From Clostridia bacterium (GTDB lineage: Bacteria > Bacillota > Clostridia > Oscillospirales > Butyricicoccaceae): DNA of 39,648 nucleotides. This document shows, piece after piece, positions 25,326 through 34,907 of the stretch (its first letter is position 1; the number at the start of each line of letters is the position of its first letter). Both the position numbers and the translations under genes were made by a program. The stretch covers positions 1 to 39,648 of the forward strand of contig JAFSZV010000023.1 of NCBI GenBank assembly GCA_017455565.1, in the 5' to 3' direction. The notes beneath the pieces were generated by a model that ran no database searches, had not been told where the DNA came from, and was given only the letters and a program-made list of their open reading frames with translations.

Positions 25326-26591
25326 GTGATTGAAACTGTCAGAAACGCGTGGAAGATCCCCGATCTGCGGAAAAAGCTGCTCTTCGTGCTCTTCGCCATT
25401 GTTGTGTTCCGTTTCGGTCATGCCATCTACGTCCCCTATGTGGACACCGCCGCGCTGGCTGCCAGCTTTGCCGCGCGGAACAGTGCCAACCTGCTGGGTT
25501 ATTTCAACGTCTTGTCCGGCGGCGGTCTGGCGACAGCCTCGATCTTTGCGCTGAGCATCTATCCCTATATCAACAGCTCCATTATTGTCCAGCTCCTTCA
25601 GGTGTCCATCCCGGCGCTGGAGCGCATGGCCAAGGATGAGGGCGAAGAGGGCAAGAAGAAGCTGCAGCGCATCACCCGTTACGGCACGCTGGTGCTGGCC
25701 GTGCTCATGGCAACGGGCTATTATATCATGATCCGCTCTATGGGTGTGCTCACCCGCAGCGACATCTGGGCGGCCATCGTCATCATCACCACCTTTGTGG
25801 CGGGCGCCATGTTCGTGGTGTGGCTGGGCGACCAGATCACCGAGAAGGGCATCGGCAACGGCATCTCCGTGATCCTGCTTGCCGGTATCGTTTCGCAGGG
25901 CTATGGCGCGCTGATGAAGGTCATCTCCATGCCCTGGTGGGCGGCTATCATCGTGCTCATCGTCTGTATCCTGATCATCGCCTTCATCATTTATATCACC
26001 GAGGGCGAGCGCCGCATCCCCGTCCAGTACGCCAAGCGCGTGGTGGGCCGGAAGCAGTACGGCGGCCAGAGCAGCAACCTGCCCATGAAGGTCAACATGT
26101 CCGGTGTCATGCCCGTCATCTTCGCCTCTACCATCTGCGGCGTCCCCGCGACACTGATCGGCTTCTTTGGCAACGCGCAGACCAGCAAAATGGTGGGCGA
26201 GAAGGGCTGGTTCACCCAGGGCTCGGTGGTTTATATCATCGTTTACGTTCTGCTGATCTTCGCTTTTGCCTATTTCTACTCCGCCATCCAGTTCAATCCC
26301 ATCGAGGTGGCCAACAACCTGAAGAAGAACGGCGGATTTATCCCCGGTTTCCGTCCCGGCAAGCCCACCTCCGACTTCATTGCCAAGGTGCTCAATAAGA
26401 TTACCATGATGGGCGCCATCTTCCTGGCCATCATCGCCGGCTTGCCGCTGATCCTTTCCAACGTGCCCGGCCTGCTGGGCTTGGCCATCGGCGGCACCTC
26501 CACCATGATTATGGTGGGCGTGGTGCTCGAGACCATCCGCGCCATCGAGTCCGAGATGATGATGCGTCACTACAAGGGCTTTTTGGAATAA
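25326..26591 (+). CDS. secY: Protein translocase subunit SecY
   Basis: A 421-residue membrane protein with about ten transmembrane helices, forming the Sec channel for export and membrane insertion. RFGHAIYVPYVD, the plug-region GGGLATASIFALSIYPYIN, ITEKGIGNGISVIL and FYSAIQFNPIEVANNLKKNGGFIPG are diagnostic. It begins with GTG at 25326 immediately after the rplO stop, with GGAGG inside the end of rplO serving as ribosome binding site. adk follows after 16 bases. Confidence 0.97.
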   Translation: MIETVRNAWKIPDLRKKLLFVLFAIVVFRFGHAIYVPYVDTAALAASFAARNSANLLGYFNVLSGGGLATASIFALSIYPYINSSIIVQLLQVSIPALERMAKDEGEEGKKKLQRITRYGTLVLAVLMATGYYIMIRSMGVLTRSDIWAAIVIITTFVAGAMFVVWLGDQITEKGIGNGISVILLAGIVSQGYGALMKVISMPWWAAIIVLIVCILIIAFIIYITEGERRIPVQYAKRVVGRKQYGGQSSNLPMKVNMSGVMPVIFASTICGVPATLIGFFGNAQTSKMVGEKGWFTQGSVVYIIVYVLLIFAFAYFYSAIQFNPIEVANNLKKNGGFIPGFRPGKPTSDFIAKVLNKITMMGAIFLAIIAGLPLILSNVPGLLGLAIGGTSTMIMVGVVLETIRAIESEMMMRHYKGFLE

Positions 26592-26607
26592 GAGAAAGGC
26601 TGGCCTT

Positions 26608-27243
26608 ATGAAGTTGGTTTTAATGGGTGCCCCCGGAGCAGGAAAAGGCACACAGGCAGATTTCATCAAAGCCGCGCTGAAGGTCCCCGTGATCTCCACG
26701 GGGAACCTTCTGCGCGAAGCCATCGCCCGGAAAACTGCGCTCGGGCAGAAGGCCAAAGAATATATGGACGGCGGCAAGCTGGTGCCCGATGAGCTCATTA
26801 TCGGGCTGGTAAAGGAAAAGCTGCAGAGCCCCGACTGCGCGAGCGGCGCCATCTTCGACGGCTTCCCCCGCACAGTCGCCCAGGCCGAAGCGCTTGACGC
26901 CTTTGCCGCGCCGGATCTTGCTCTTTCCATTGAGGTGCAGGATGAGGCCATCGTTCACCGCATGGCCGGCCGCCGCACCTGCCCCCGCTGCGGAAGCACC
27001 TACCACGTTGCCGGCAACCCCCCGCGCGTGGAGGGAAAATGCGATAAATGCGGGGAAACGCTGGGCATCCGGAAGGACGACGCGCCTGCCGTGGTGCTGC
27101 AGCGCCTTGAGGTTTATCACGCCCAGACCGAACCGGTAAAGGAGTATTACGCCCGGCAGGATAAGCTGCGGGAGGTCTCCGGCGTCGGCAGTGTGGAAGA
27201 AATCCGGCAGCGGATCTTCCAGACGATAGATGTGGCGCTATGA
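26608..27243 (+). CDS. adk: Adenylate kinase, zinc-lid type
   Basis: A 211-residue cytosolic enzyme that interconverts ATP plus AMP and two ADP. GAPGAGKGT (7-15) is the P-loop, DGFPRTVAQAE the AMP-site segment, and the LID carries a four-cysteine zinc site (C125, C128, C145, C148) typical of Gram-positive enzymes. AGAAAGG is a weaker ribosome binding site than those of nearby ribosomal genes. The stop overlaps the map start by four bases (ATGA). Confidence 0.97.
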   Translation: MKLVLMGAPGAGKGTQADFIKAALKVPVISTGNLLREAIARKTALGQKAKEYMDGGKLVPDELIIGLVKEKLQSPDCASGAIFDGFPRTVAQAEALDAFAAPDLALSIEVQDEAIVHRMAGRRTCPRCGSTYHVAGNPPRVEGKCDKCGETLGIRKDDAPAVVLQRLEVYHAQTEPVKEYYARQDKLREVSGVGSVEEIRQRIFQTIDVAL

Positions 27244-28013
27244 TAAAAATCAAATCGCCCCATGAGATCAAACTCATGGCGGAGGCGGGGCAGATCGCCG
27301 AGCTGGCGCGGCGCGCCTGCGGCGATCTGGTCGCGCCGGGCATCACCACCCGAGAGCTTGACCATGTGGCCAAAAAAGTGATCACGGGCTTTGGCGCGAA
27401 GCCGTCGTTCCTTGGTTACGGCGGATTCCCCGGGTCGGTCTGCTGCTCTGTGAACGACGAGGTCATTCACGGCATTCCAAGCAGCAGAAAGATCAAGGAG
27501 GGCGACATCGTCAAGATTGACGTGGGTGCGCTTTACATGGGCTACCATGGCGACTGCGCGGCTACTTATGCTGCAGGCGCCATTCCGGAAAGCACGGAAA
27601 AGCTCATCCAGGTGACCAGGCAGAGCTTCTATGAGGGCATCAAGTATGCTCGTGAGGGCTACAGGATCTCCGATATTTCCAAGGCCGTGGAGGACTATAC
27701 CGCCGCCAACGGGTTCTTTCAGGTTCGCGACTACGTCGGTCACGGCGTGGGCAGCGAGTTGCACGAAGAGCCCGAGGTGCCCAACTTCCTGGCCCCCGGC
27801 AGGGCCGGTCACGGTCCGCGCCTGGTGGCGGGGATGACCATCGCCGTCGAGCCGATGGTTTGTATGGGGACCTGGCAGGTAAACACCATGCCAGACGGCT
27901 GGACAGTCAAAACGGCGGACGGAAGTCTGTCGGCGCATTACGAAAATACCATCCTCATCACCAAAGATGAGCCGATCATCCTGACCGCCGACAAAGACGG
28001 CAGGCATGCATAA
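27240..28013 (+). CDS. map: Methionine aminopeptidase, type I
   Basis: A 257-residue metalloprotease that removes the first methionine from new proteins. Metal ligands lie in [20 protein letters not shown] (two Asp), [12 protein letters not shown] (His), IAVEPM (Glu) and YENTILIT (Glu, in HYENT). It has no N-terminal zinc-finger extension. Translation is coupled to adk. infA follows after 17 bases, with no KOW-domain gene between as found in some Firmicutes. Confidence 0.97.
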   Translation: MIKIKSPHEIKLMAEAGQIAELARRACGDLVAPGITTRELDHVAKKVITGFGAKPSFLGYGGFPGSVCCSVNDEVIHGIPSSRKIKEGDIVKIDVGALYMGYHGDCAATYAAGAIPESTEKLIQVTRQSFYEGIKYAREGYRISDISKAVEDYTAANGFFQVRDYVGHGVGSELHEEPEVPNFLAPGRAGHGPRLVAGMTIAVEPMVCMGTWQVNTMPDGWTVKTADGSLSAHYENTILITKDEPIILTADKDGRHA

Positions 28014-28030
28014 ACCGAGGAGGCAACTGT

Positions 28031-28249
28031 ATGGCGAAAGAAGACATGATCGAAGTAGAAGGTACCGTTATAGAGGCGCTGCCCAATGCGATGTTTAAGG
28101 TGGAGATCATGGGGGGGCATGTGATCAATGCGCATATCTCCGGTAAGCTTCGCATGAATTTCATCAAAATCCTGCCCGGCGACAAGGTGACCGTTCAGAT
28201 GTCGCCTTACGATCTGGAACGCGGCAGGATCACCTGGCGCTCCAAGTAA
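28031..28249 (+). CDS. infA: Translation initiation factor IF-1
   Basis: A 72-residue OB-fold protein that binds the 30S A site during initiation. [23 protein letters not shown] and [21 protein letters not shown] match the family, and the end [13 protein letters not shown] is close to the usual YDLTRGRITYR. GAGGAGG precedes the ATG. Confidence 0.97.
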   Translation: MAKEDMIEVEGTVIEALPNAMFKVEIMGGHVINAHISGKLRMNFIKILPGDKVTVQMSPYDLERGRITWRSK

Positions 28250-28396
<147 letters not shown>

Positions 28397-28418
28397 TTGA
28401 ACACAGGAGGTAAATGAA

Positions 28419-28787
28419 ATGGCTCGTATTGCCGGTGTTGACCTTCCCCGCGAAAAGCGCGTGGAAATCGGCCTGACCTATATCTACGGGATCGGCCGCA
28501 AGCTCAGCAACGATATCCTGAAAAAGACCGGGATCAATCCCGATACTCGCGTCAAGGACCTGACCGAGGATGAAGCCGCCAAGCTCCGCGAAGCCATCGA
28601 GCATGAATATGTGGTCGAGGGCGACCTGCGCCGCGACGTGGCCCTGAACATCAAGCGTCTGGTGGAGATCGGCTCTTACCGCGGCCTGCGTCACCGCAAG
28701 GGCCTGCCCGTCCGGGGCCAGCGCACCAAGACCAACGCCCGCACCCGCAAGGGTCCCAAGAAGACCATTGCCAACAAGAAGAAGTAA
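28419..28787 (+). CDS. rpsM: Ribosomal protein S13
   Basis: A 122-residue protein of the 30S head contacting P-site tRNA and L5. [26 protein letters not shown] and [29 protein letters not shown] are diagnostic. ACAGGAGG precedes the ATG. It starts the alpha-operon section, with no separate promoter evident. Confidence 0.97.
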   Translation: MARIAGVDLPREKRVEIGLTYIYGIGRKLSNDILKKTGINPDTRVKDLTEDEAAKLREAIEHEYVVEGDLRRDVALNIKRLVEIGSYRGLRHRKGLPVRGQRTKTNARTRKGPKKTIANKKK

Positions 28788-28802
28788 GGAGGGAGAAGCA
28801 TT

Positions 28803-29207
28803 ATGGCAAAAGCACAGGCAAAGAAGACCGCTGTCCGCACCAAGCGGCGCGAGCGCAAGAATATTGAAAAGGGCCAGGTCCATATCCGCTCTTCCTTCAA
28901 TAACACCATCGTCACCATCACCGATCTGGCCGGCAACGCCATTTCCTGGGCGTCCGCCGGCGGGCTGGGCTTCCGCGGCAGCAGAAAGTCCACTCCTTTT
29001 GCGGCGCAGACCGCTGCCGAAACCGCTTCCAAGGCCGCGATGGAGCACGGCCTGAAGACCGTTGAGGTCTATGTCCGTGGCCCCGGCGCCGGCCGTGAGG
29101 CCGCGATCCGCGCCCTTCAGGCCGCCGGTCTTGAGGTCGTCAGTATCAAGGACGTGACCCCCATCCCCCACAACGGATGCCGGCCTCCGAAGCGCCGCCG
29201 CGTATAA
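28803..29207 (+). CDS. rpsK: Ribosomal protein S11
   Basis: A 134-residue platform protein near the E site. [25 protein letters not shown] N-terminus (here [10 protein letters not shown]), [19 protein letters not shown] and the invariant end [18 protein letters not shown] are present. AAGGAGG precedes the ATG; rpsD follows after 19 bases. Confidence 0.97.
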   Translation: MAKAQAKKTAVRTKRRERKNIEKGQVHIRSSFNNTIVTITDLAGNAISWASAGGLGFRGSRKSTPFAAQTAAETASKAAMEHGLKTVEVYVRGPGAGREAAIRALQAAGLEVVSIKDVTPIPHNGCRPPKRRRV

Positions 29208-29226
29208 CAAAGGGAGGTAACAAGTT

Positions 29227-29826
29227 ATGGCTAAAAATACGCAACCCATTGCCAAGCGCGCCAAGGCGCTGGGCATCAGCCCCGCCGCGATGGGCTATTT
29301 CAAGAAGGAAACCAACCGCAACATGAATACCCGTACCCGCCGCAAAAAGTCTGAGTACGGCACCCAGCTGCAAGAGAAGCAGAAGGTCAAGTTCATCTAC
29401 GGCGTTTTGGAGAAGCAGTTCCACGGCTATTATGAGAAGGCCGTCCGGATGCCCGGCAAGGCCGGCGACAACCTGCTTATCCAGCTGGAATGCCGTCTGG
29501 ACAACGTGATCTTCCGCCTGGGTCTGGCCGCCACCCGCCGCGAGGCGCGTCAGATGGTCAGCCACGGCCACTTCACCGTGGACGGCAAGAACGTCAACAT
29601 CCCCAGCTTTCAGGTCAGGCCCGGCATGGTCATCGCCCTGAAGGAGAGCTCCCGCTCCATCGCCCGCTTCGCCCAGAATCTGGAGCGCAATTCCTTCCAC
29701 ACCGTCCCCCGGTGGCTTGATTTCAACGCCGAAACCATGGTTGGCCAGGTCCTTGCCGTGCCCACGAGAGAAGAGATCGATCTGCCCGTCGAGGAGCATC
29801 TCATCGTCGAGTTGTACTCCAAGTAA
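29227..29826 (+). CDS. rpsD: Ribosomal protein S4, cysteine-free form
   Basis: A 199-residue primary 16S rRNA-binding protein with an S4 RNA-binding domain (LECRLDNVIFRLGLAATRREARQMVSHGHF). The N-terminus lacks the CxxC zinc pair found in many bacteria, so it is a zinc-free type. GGGAGGT precedes the ATG. In B. subtilis and E. coli S4 represses its own message; a 65-base gap before rpoA follows here. Confidence 0.97.
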   Translation: MAKNTQPIAKRAKALGISPAAMGYFKKETNRNMNTRTRRKKSEYGTQLQEKQKVKFIYGVLEKQFHGYYEKAVRMPGKAGDNLLIQLECRLDNVIFRLGLAATRREARQMVSHGHFTVDGKNVNIPSFQVRPGMVIALKESSRSIARFAQNLERNSFHTVPRWLDFNAETMVGQVLAVPTREEIDLPVEEHLIVELYSK

Positions 29827-29891
29827 TCGATCCCTCGCAGCATTGGCTTTTATTGGCTTAAGCAGCGACTTTTAACATAGGAGGGTACCGA

Positions 29892-30842
29892 ATGATCGCA
29901 ATTGAAAAGCCCAGTATTGAATGTGTCGAAGCCCTGGAAGACGGCTCCTATGGCAAGTTCGTCGTAGAACCGCTTGAGATCGGTTATGGCACTACCCTCG
30001 GCAATTCCCTGCGCCGCATCCTGCTGTCGTCCCTTCCCGGAACGGCCGCCACGTCCATCAAAATCGAAGGCGTCCAGCACGAGTTTTCCACCGTACCCGG
30101 CGTCAAGGAAGACGTGACCGAGATCGTCCTCAACGTGAAGGGGATCATCGCCAAGCTGCACAGCCCCGGCGAAAAGACGGTGAGCATCGAGGCAATGGGA
30201 GCCGGTGAAGTCACCGCCGGCGACATCCGCTGTGACAGCGAGATCGAGATCCTCAACCCGGAGCTGCATATCGTCACCCTGATGGAAGACGCCAAGTTCA
30301 ACATGGAGCTGACCTTCAGCCACGGCCGGGGCTATACCCCCGCCGAGAAGAACAAGCCCGCGCAGTCTGTCATCGGTGTGATCCCGGTGGATTCGATCTA
30401 TACGCCCATCCATAAGGTCAATTATGTGGTGGAGAACACTCGCGTCGGCAACATGACCAACTTCGACAAGCTGACGCTGGAGGTCTTTACCGACAAGACC
30501 ATCGCCGCCCGCGACGCCATCAGCCTCGCCGCCAAGATCCTCACCGACCATCTGAGCCTGTTTGTGGATCTGTCCGACGAGATCGGCACCCGCGCCACCG
30601 TGGTGGAAAAGAACGAGACCCCGCAGGATAAGGTTCTGGAGATGACCATCGAAGAGCTGGATCTCTCCGTGCGCTCCTTCAACTGTCTGAAACGTGCCGG
30701 CATCAACACAGTGGCAGACCTGGTGAACACCACCGAGGAAGACATGATGAAGGTCCGGAACCTGGGCCGGAAATCTTATGAAGAGGTCGTCAAAAAGATG
30801 GCCGACATGGGGCTTTCCCTGTCCAAAGAGAGCGACAACTGA
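29892..30842 (+). CDS. rpoA: RNA polymerase alpha subunit
   Basis: A 316-residue subunit that nucleates RNA polymerase assembly through its N-terminal domain ([19 protein letters not shown]) and contacts UP elements and activators through the C-terminal domain (about 250-310: [22 protein letters not shown], then [12 protein letters not shown]). Both domains and the acidic linker are intact. TAGGAGGG precedes the ATG. It lies between rpsD and rplQ as usual. Confidence 0.98.
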   Translation: MIAIEKPSIECVEALEDGSYGKFVVEPLEIGYGTTLGNSLRRILLSSLPGTAATSIKIEGVQHEFSTVPGVKEDVTEIVLNVKGIIAKLHSPGEKTVSIEAMGAGEVTAGDIRCDSEIEILNPELHIVTLMEDAKFNMELTFSHGRGYTPAEKNKPAQSVIGVIPVDSIYTPIHKVNYVVENTRVGNMTNFDKLTLEVFTDKTIAARDAISLAAKILTDHLSLFVDLSDEIGTRATVVEKNETPQDKVLEMTIEELDLSVRSFNCLKRAGINTVADLVNTTEEDMMKVRNLGRKSYEEVVKKMADMGLSLSKESDN

Positions 30843-30868
30843 TTTTCAAACTCTATCAAAGGCTGGGC

Positions 30869-30887
30869 GGCGCTGCACGGCAGCGCC
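30869..30887 (+). other. Hairpin between rpoA and rplQ
   Basis: GGCGCTG (30869-30875), CACGG loop, CAGCGCC (30881-30887). No T run follows, so it is more likely an mRNA-processing or stability element than a terminator. Confidence 0.45.
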
Positions 30888-30924
30888 CACGCCCGACCGA
30901 ACCCGATAATAGGAGGTAACACAC

Positions 30925-31266
30925 ATGCCCGGAACTCGCAAGCTCGGCAGACCGACCGATCATCGCCGCGCCATGCTGCGCGCCATGGTCACCTATCTGC
31001 TGGAGAACGGCAAGATCGAGACCACCGTTACCCGCGCAAAAGAAGTGCGTCCCCTTGCTGAAAAAATGATTACCCTCGGCAAGAAGGGCGACCTGAATGC
31101 CAAGCGTGCCGCGATGACCTTTATCACCAAGGAAGACGTGGTTAAGAAGGTCTTTGACGAGATCGCGCCCAAGTATGCGGAGCGCAACGGCGGCTATGTC
31201 CGCATCACCCGCATCGGCCCCCGCCGGGGCGACGGCGCCGAAATGGCCGTTATCGAGCTGGTCTGA
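30925..31266 (+). CDS. rplQ: Ribosomal protein L17
   Basis: A 113-residue large-subunit protein at the tunnel exit. [30 protein letters not shown] and the [21 protein letters not shown] end are diagnostic. TAGGAGGT precedes the ATG. It is the last gene of the cluster, closed by a long-stem terminator. Confidence 0.97.
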   Translation: MPGTRKLGRPTDHRRAMLRAMVTYLLENGKIETTVTRAKEVRPLAEKMITLGKKGDLNAKRAAMTFITKEDVVKKVFDEIAPKYAERNGGYVRITRIGPRRGDGAEMAVIELV

Positions 31267-31288
31267 TCTGATTTAAGATCCAAATCAA

Positions 31289-31338
31289 AAAGGCATTGCT
31301 GCACAAATGATGCTGTGCAGCAATGCCTTTCGTTTTTT
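31289..31338 (+). terminator. Terminator of the ribosomal cluster
   Basis: A perfect 17-bp stem (31289-31305 with 31314-31330) followed by CG and TTTTTT. Confidence 0.92.
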
Positions 31339-31416
31339 ATTTGCGGTGGAGGTAGAAATTTCCAGAACTTTGTGCTAAAATAAATCAAATAAACCAGCAT
31401 CCGTGGAGGCGCGAAA

Positions 31417-31899
31417 ATGAACATTGTAATAAAAAAGATGGAAACCGATCTGGAAATAAAGGGGAAAGCATATGTTCACTGGAAGTCATGGCGGGAAGCC
31501 TATTCCGGGATCGTTGAGCAGCGTTATCTTGATCAGCGGACCCTTGTGCAGTGCGAGGAAATGGCCCGCCGCTCGACGGAGAACACCCTGATCGCCAAGC
31601 GAGAGGACCGTGTTGTCGGCTTTGTTCAGTATGGAGAAAACCACGATGGAGATTTGCAAAATACCGGTGAGATTGTCGCCCTGTATGTTTTGGCGGATTA
31701 TTATGGGCGCGGAATAGGAGACCGTTTGATGCAAGCGGCCTTTTGTCAGTTAAAAATGTATCCGAAAATCGCGCTCTGGGTATTGAAGGACAATGAGCGG
31801 GCGGTTTTATTTTACAAACGATACGGATTTCAATTTGATGGACATCAGGGCGCAACGCAAATCGGCGCGACGGCGGTAAGAATGATATTAAAGCGATAA
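31417..31899 (+). CDS. GNAT-family N-acetyltransferase
   Basis: A 160-residue acetyl-CoA-dependent acetyltransferase. VLADYYGRGIGDRLM (about residues 90-105) is the acetyl-CoA-binding motif A (Q/RxxGxG/A), and VLKDNERAVLFYKRYGFQ is motif B, where N-x-x-A-x-x-F-Y-x-x-x-G-F is intact. The substrate (small amine, antibiotic or protein) cannot be told. Codon and base composition is more AT-rich than the ribosomal cluster upstream. A GGAGGCG site lies before ATG 31417. A bidirectional terminator follows. Confidence 0.88.
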   Translation: MNIVIKKMETDLEIKGKAYVHWKSWREAYSGIVEQRYLDQRTLVQCEEMARRSTENTLIAKREDRVVGFVQYGENHDGDLQNTGEIVALYVLADYYGRGIGDRLMQAAFCQLKMYPKIALWVLKDNERAVLFYKRYGFQFDGHQGATQIGATAVRMILKR

Positions 31900-31922
31900 C
31901 GGTTGAAGCGTCTTTGGCGGAC

Positions 31923-31948
31923 AAAAAAGCAGGCGTTCGCCTGCTTTT
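31923..31948. terminator. Bidirectional terminator between GNAT and hydrolase genes
   Basis: AAAAAGCAGGCG (31923-31934) pairs with CGCCTGCTTTTT (31937-31948); T runs on both strands serve the two convergent transcripts. Confidence 0.87.
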
Positions 31949-31975
31949 TCTTCGCTTGCCGGCGGTGATCCGGCG

Positions 31976-32914
31976 TTATTTTTTCGGCACATGCCGGTCC
32001 AAAAACACGTCCAGCGCGGCGGTGACCTTGGACTCATCCACCAGATAGCTCATGCCGTGGGTGGCGTCGGGCACGGTGACCAGCGTCTTTTCGCCCGCCG
32101 CGGCGTCATAATTTTCCCGGGACATGGAACAGGGGACGAAGGTGTCGGCCTCGCCGTGGATCAAAAGGACGGGCAGCGCGGTTTTTGCCAGCGCCTTGCG
32201 GGCGTCGGCGCCATCGATGGAAAAGCCCGCAGCTAGGCGGCAGCACAAATCGGCGCCCCACAGCAGAAGCCGCGGATGGGGAAGAAAGCCGCGCATCACC
32301 GAGGTAAAGATCTCTCGGGGCGAGGTGTAGCCGCAATCGGCCACAATGCAGCGCACGGAGGCGGGCAGAGGCAGATCGGCAGTCATAAGCACCGTGGCGG
32401 CCCCCATAGACATCCCCTCCAAAACAATGGGATGCTCCGGCCCGAACTGCCTGGCGACCCAATCGGCCCAGGATTGCACGTCCCGCCGCTCTTTTACGCC
32501 CATGGTGAGCCATTTTCCGCCGCTTTTCAGATGGGCCCGCTGGTCGATCACCAAAAGCTGGAAGCCCCGCGCAAACAGCGGGCGCATGGCGCAACTGAAA
32601 TCCGCCGCCCCGCTGCTGTGATAGCCGTGGCACAAAATTGCCGTGCCCCGGGGATGCTCCTGCCGGATGAGCGTGGCGTGGAGCCGCAGCCCGTCGAAGC
32701 TGTTGATAAAGATATCCTCGTGCCTTTGGGCGGGATACCATTCTCGCGCCTGCCGGATAGCGGGGAGATAGCCTGCCATGGGTGTCCCCTCCAGCATGCG
32801 GAGGGTGGAGGAGGGATCGTCGCGCCTGCGGCGCAGAAAGGCAAACAGTAGCCCCAGGCAAAGCAGGAAATACAGGGCCAAAAGACCCAGGATCACAAAA
32901 AACGCGGTTTTCAT
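31976..32914 (-). CDS. Membrane-anchored alpha/beta hydrolase
   Basis: A 312-residue alpha/beta hydrolase with one N-terminal transmembrane helix (about residues 4-26), so the catalytic part probably faces outside. Nucleophile S169 lies in GMSMGA, D257 in IHGEADTF and H286 in DATHGMS; HGYHSSG near residue 96 forms the oxyanion region. It resembles Bem46/YfhR-like serine hydrolases with unknown substrate. ATG 32914 is chosen since GGGAG precedes it and the hydrophobic helix then starts at once; an upstream in-frame ATG at 32959 would overlap vanW. It is the last gene of the RluA-VanW-hydrolase run. Confidence 0.88.
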   Translation of the reverse strand: MKTAFFVILGLLALYFLLCLGLLFAFLRRRRDDPSSTLRMLEGTPMAGYLPAIRQAREWYPAQRHEDIFINSFDGLRLHATLIRQEHPRGTAILCHGYHSSGAADFSCAMRPLFARGFQLLVIDQRAHLKSGGKWLTMGVKERRDVQSWADWVARQFGPEHPIVLEGMSMGAATVLMTADLPLPASVRCIVADCGYTSPREIFTSVMRGFLPHPRLLLWGADLCCRLAAGFSIDGADARKALAKTALPVLLIHGEADTFVPCSMSRENYDAAAGEKTLVTVPDATHGMSYLVDESKVTAALDVFLDRHVPKK

Positions 32915-32955
32915 CGTCACACTCCCAATGCAAATCCGCCGCCGCGGAACATTTT

Positions 32956-33774
32956 TCAACGGATCTTGTTCGGATCGATATATTGCGGATCATAGCACAC
33001 CCGGGCGTAGGGCTGCTGCAAAAGCTGGCGGGAACGTTCCATGCCCGTGCGGCGGTCGACGCTGTAGCGGACAACCCGGTTGTTGCGGTACCAGACGTCG
33101 TTTTCCCGGGAAAAATACTCCTCCTCGCAACAGACGTGCCACACGTGATCGGGCTGGGCCGAGCAGCGCAGCTCGCCCCGCAGGTATTCCCCGTCGCTGT
33201 GCACCAGGATCTGCCAGGTGTCCGGGGTGCCGTTATACAGGCGATAATCCAAATAATTGTAAAGGATCGACGTCCCCACGCCGAAAGGCACCTGCCGACC
33301 GAAATCGGGGAACAGGTCGTAATCGTCGTGGTGGTGGCGTTCGGCCACCGTCAGGTCGGAATGCAGCGCCATCCAGTGGAGCAGGTTGGTGAACTGGCAC
33401 ATGCCGCCGCCCACGCTTTCGCCTGGGATGCCGTTGTGCAGCACCATCCCAGGCAAAAAGCCCCGCTTCGCGGTGCACCGCCCCACCAGCCGCCAGAAGG
33501 AAAAGGTCTCGCCTGGACGGATCAGGATCCCGTTGACATGCGGCGCGGCAAGACCCAGCGAAACCGCCTTATTGTTTTGCAGCCGCATATCTACCTGCCC
33601 CAGCGTCCGGCGGATGAGGGAATTGTGCCGGCAGACCAAAACCGGAAGGGGCTCCTCCTGCTTCTGCGCGGCGAAGCGCGCGCCGGAAAGAGCGTCCTTC
33701 AGCTTGCGCTGTGCGATGTTTTTCTCCACCGCGATGCGATAGGCCGCGGGCGACAGTTGGGAAAGCCGTTTCAT
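32956..33774 (-). CDS. VanW family protein
   Basis: A 272-residue protein of the VanW family, found in some vancomycin-resistance clusters and widely as a stand-alone gene in Clostridia; its biochemical role is not established. The VanW core reads RPGETFSFWRLVG, then GGGMCQFTNLLHWMAL and a histidine-rich segment AERHHHDDYDLFPD with FGVGTSILYNYLDYRL. No van ligase or regulator genes are adjacent, so a resistance role should not be assumed. The ATG at 33774 overlaps the stop of the pseudouridine synthase gene (ATGA). Confidence 0.9.
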   Translation of the reverse strand: MKRLSQLSPAAYRIAVEKNIAQRKLKDALSGARFAAQKQEEPLPVLVCRHNSLIRRTLGQVDMRLQNNKAVSLGLAAPHVNGILIRPGETFSFWRLVGRCTAKRGFLPGMVLHNGIPGESVGGGMCQFTNLLHWMALHSDLTVAERHHHDDYDLFPDFGRQVPFGVGTSILYNYLDYRLYNGTPDTWQILVHSDGEYLRGELRCSAQPDHVWHVCCEEEYFSRENDVWYRNNRVVRYSVDRRTGMERSRQLLQQPYARVCYDPQYIDPNKIR

Positions 33775-34661
33775 AGCGAGCCCTCCAATAAACAGTGAAA
33801 GCTTTCGGGATCGGCGGCCGCAAAGGACAGCGCTTCGCCCGTGGACGGCTGAAGCAGCGACAGGGCGCAGGAATGCAGAGCAAAGCCCGTCATCCCCTCG
33901 ATCTCGCGTCCGTACATGAAATCGCCGCACAGCGGAAACCCCAGATGGCTCATGTGGCAGCGGATCTGATGGGTGCGGCCGGTTTCCAGCCGCAGCTCCA
34001 GCAGGGTGCGGCCGTTTTGCTCCCCCAGCACGCGAAACCGGGTGACGGCCCGCCGGCCGTCCTCCCGCACGCAGCGGCGGATGCCGAAGCCCTCGGCCCT
34101 TCCGATGGGCAGGTCCACCGTGCCTTCTGGGGGCAGGCCCATCCCCTCGGCCACCGCATGATAGACTCTTCGGATGCTGCCGGCGGCAAGCTGATCCTCC
34201 AGCCGCTGGGCGGCAAGCTTGTTTTTGGCGCAGGTCATCAGCCCCGAGGTGCCCCGGTCCAGCCGGTTGATGGCCCGAAAGGTGGGATTTTGTCCCGCCC
34301 GGGACAGATGCCACACCACCCGGTTGCCCAGGGTATCGCCGTCCCGGTGGCCAGGGCTGGGATGGACGGCAAGCCCTGCGGGCTTGTTGAGGATGAGCAG
34401 GTCGCCGTCCTCATACACGATGTCCAGCGCCCCCGCCGCAGGCGGCACGCGGCGCGTTTTCCCCGAATCGGGCTCCCGCAGGATGGAAAGCTCCTGCCCC
34501 GCCGCGACGCGCTGCCGCACGGTGACGCGGCGGCCGTCCAGCAGGATGCCCGCCTCCGAAGTCTTCAATTGCCGCAGCAGGTTGGTGGACAGGCGGAACT
34601 CCCGCCGCAGCAACGACAAAACCTCCAGCCCAGCGTCCTCCGCCCGGCAGCGATAGGTCAA
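33771..34661 (-). CDS. RluA-family pseudouridine synthase
   Basis: A 296-residue RNA pseudouridine synthase of the RluA/RluD branch. An N-terminal S4-like RNA-binding domain (about 12-62) is followed by the catalytic domain, with the catalytic aspartate D135 in INRLDRGTSGL and the later RTHQIRCHMSHLGFPLCGD motif. The target is probably 23S rRNA but is not certain. The first in-frame start is TTG at 34661, about 14 bases after GGGGGAG; no ATG or GTG fits. An ATC codon nine bases further upstream has better spacing from that site but would be an exceptional start. It leads the RluA-VanW-hydrolase run. Confidence 0.9.
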   Translation of the reverse strand: MTYRCRAEDAGLEVLSLLRREFRLSTNLLRQLKTSEAGILLDGRRVTVRQRVAAGQELSILREPDSGKTRRVPPAAGALDIVYEDGDLLILNKPAGLAVHPSPGHRDGDTLGNRVVWHLSRAGQNPTFRAINRLDRGTSGLMTCAKNKLAAQRLEDQLAAGSIRRVYHAVAEGMGLPPEGTVDLPIGRAEGFGIRRCVREDGRRAVTRFRVLGEQNGRTLLELRLETGRTHQIRCHMSHLGFPLCGDFMYGREIEGMTGFALHSCALSLLQPSTGEALSFAAADPESFHCLLEGSL

Positions 34662-34770
34662 ACGGTCGATGCGCGCTCCCCCCTTCTTCTAAGAGTTTAT
34701 CATAGCATGCCGCGCCCCCGCTTGCAAGTCATAAGATTGTGAACGACTTCTGAATTTCGCGCGCCGGGGG

Positions 34771-34799
34771 TTGAGTCTGAAAAAAAGTTGTGATATTAT
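34771..34799 (+). promoter_or_regulatory. Sigma-A promoter upstream of the CBS gene
   Basis: TTGAGT (34771-34776), 17 bases, TATTAT (34794-34799). It implies a 5' untranslated region of about 200 bases before 35004. Confidence 0.68.
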
Positions 34800-34907
34800 A
34801 TAAAAGGAAAAGAGAGACGGAGAAGATCCTTGTGCAAAATTGCCTTTTGACCGCAAAAGAAGCCGCAGGATCAAAGCGCGAACGCCGCGCCGTCTGAGAA
34901 AGGGGGA

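Noticed and set aside
32956..33774. Vancomycin resistance from the VanW gene
   Set aside because: No vanH, vanA/B, vanX or vanRS genes are nearby and VanW proteins are common in susceptible Clostridia.
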